NCBI GenBank assembly: GCA_937951995.1
Contig: CALGAG010000181.1
Location: 1 to 5,698 of the forward strand
Reading direction: 5' to 3'
Source of the DNA: an uncultured Bacillota bacterium
GTDB lineage: Bacteria > Bacillota > Clostridia > Tissierellales > Tissierellaceae
DNA length: 5,698 nt
In this document: one piece after another, positions 5,346-5,698 of the stretch
Numbering within the stretch: the stretch's first letter is position 1
Layout: each line of letters begins with the position of its first letter
Made by a program: the position numbers and the translations under genes
The notes under the pieces: generated by a model
What the model was told of the DNA's origin: nothing
Seen by the model: only the letters and a program-made list of their open reading frames with translations
Database searches by the model: none

Positions 5346-5467
5346 GATGTTTTTGGAAGAATATTTCCCCTGACGTAAGAGGATTATTAGATAGGGACAG
5401 AGTGGATTTTATAATAATTGAGATAGTAGCTTGACTAGCCAATGCTGAACATAATGTAAAAAATGCG

Positions 5468-5611
5468 TCATTGGTTAAGTAGAATTATTATACCAATAAC
5501 ACAAAATAAAAATATAGCAAGGAGAATAATTTTATACTTAGTTCTTAATGTATCCCACTTTTCTAAAGGAACGGATAAAACTTCTATAATTGTTTCAAAT
5601 AGAGAAATCAT
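5468..5611 (-). CDS. 47-residue single-helix membrane protein, unknown function
   Basis: A short frame, ATG at 5611 to TGA at 5468, with a good AAGGAG eight bases before the start. The product opens with an amphipathic stretch (MISLFETIIEVL), then VPLEKWDTLRTKYK, a polar and basic section, and a strongly hydrophobic helix at about residues 28-45 ending LLNQ. The basic TLRTKYK just before the helix predicts an inside N-terminus. I do not recognise it. The frame is about one quarter G+C, clearly lower than the other genes here, which hints at a different origin or simply at an A/T-rich membrane microprotein. The 87 bases upstream carry an inverted repeat TTCGA/TCGAA (5665-5669 with 5677-5681) that could be a regulator site, but no clear promoter. 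The terminator at 5314-5345 closes the unit. The gene may be the last of an operon that starts outside the window. Confidence 0.6.
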   Translation of the reverse strand: MISLFETIIEVLSVPLEKWDTLRTKYKIILLAIFLFCVIGIIILLNQ

Positions 5612-5698
5612 TAGATACACTCCTTTTATTTAAGACATATTTTTCTACTTATATGCACATTTTATTCGATAATTTCTCGAACAAAAATAATTACTCCA

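Noticed and set aside
5333..5434. A plus-strand 33-residue frame (MGLLRCFWKNIS...) with an AAAGGAG 10 bases upstream
   Set aside because: Its ribosome site is the arm of the minus-strand terminator stem at 5314-5345, the frame is short, and it has no recognisable features.
5439..5474. CCAATG/CATTGG inverted repeat spanning the stop codon of the 47-residue frame
   Set aside because: Six pairs with a loop of over 20 bases and no T-run after it. The hairpin at 5314-5345 is a much better terminator.

Overview
The window looks like ordinary chromosome of a low-G+C Gram-positive anaerobe, most likely a member of the Clostridia. Reasons: AGGAGG-type ribosome binding sites before almost every gene, A/T-rich intergenic DNA, U-tract terminators, an SPase II lipoprotein, and a PadR/DUF2812 gene pair typical of Firmicutes. 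The genus cannot be fixed from the sequence. Every gene I can support is on the minus strand, so the window reads right to left.

Right end (5698 to 5314): an A/T-rich stretch encodes a 47-residue one-helix membrane protein (5468-5611) with a good ribosome binding site, closed by a clear terminator at 5314-5345. Next is a PadR repressor operon. A sigma-A type promoter (5244-5272) is followed by a dyad that is probably the repressor's own operator. PadR (4873-5193) and a five-helix DUF2812 membrane protein (3481-4872) follow, with no base between them.

Middle (3480 to 1785): an acidic surface lipoprotein (2710-3333) has its own probable extended -10 promoter. A 139-bp gap then carries a 52-bp REP/MITE-like inverted repeat. 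An esterase-D family alpha/beta hydrolase with an intact Ser-Asp-His triad (1785-2570) comes next.

Left part (1784 to 1): a small three-helix membrane protein (1339-1686) and a stand-alone PPC/DUF296 protein (891-1313) form one probable operon. The last operon encodes a DUF3870 protein (290-619) and the N-terminal part of a dicarboxylate/amino acid:cation symporter that runs off the window (1-263).

The most interesting element is the roughly 200-nt leader of that last operon. A strong promoter (828-856) is followed by a compact two-stem RNA fold (748-792) and a textbook intrinsic terminator with nine U (703-744), all upstream of the first gene. This is the layout of a transcription-attenuating riboswitch or protein-controlled leader, and I do not recognise it as a known class. 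No CRISPR array, tRNA, rRNA, transposase or phage gene is visible.
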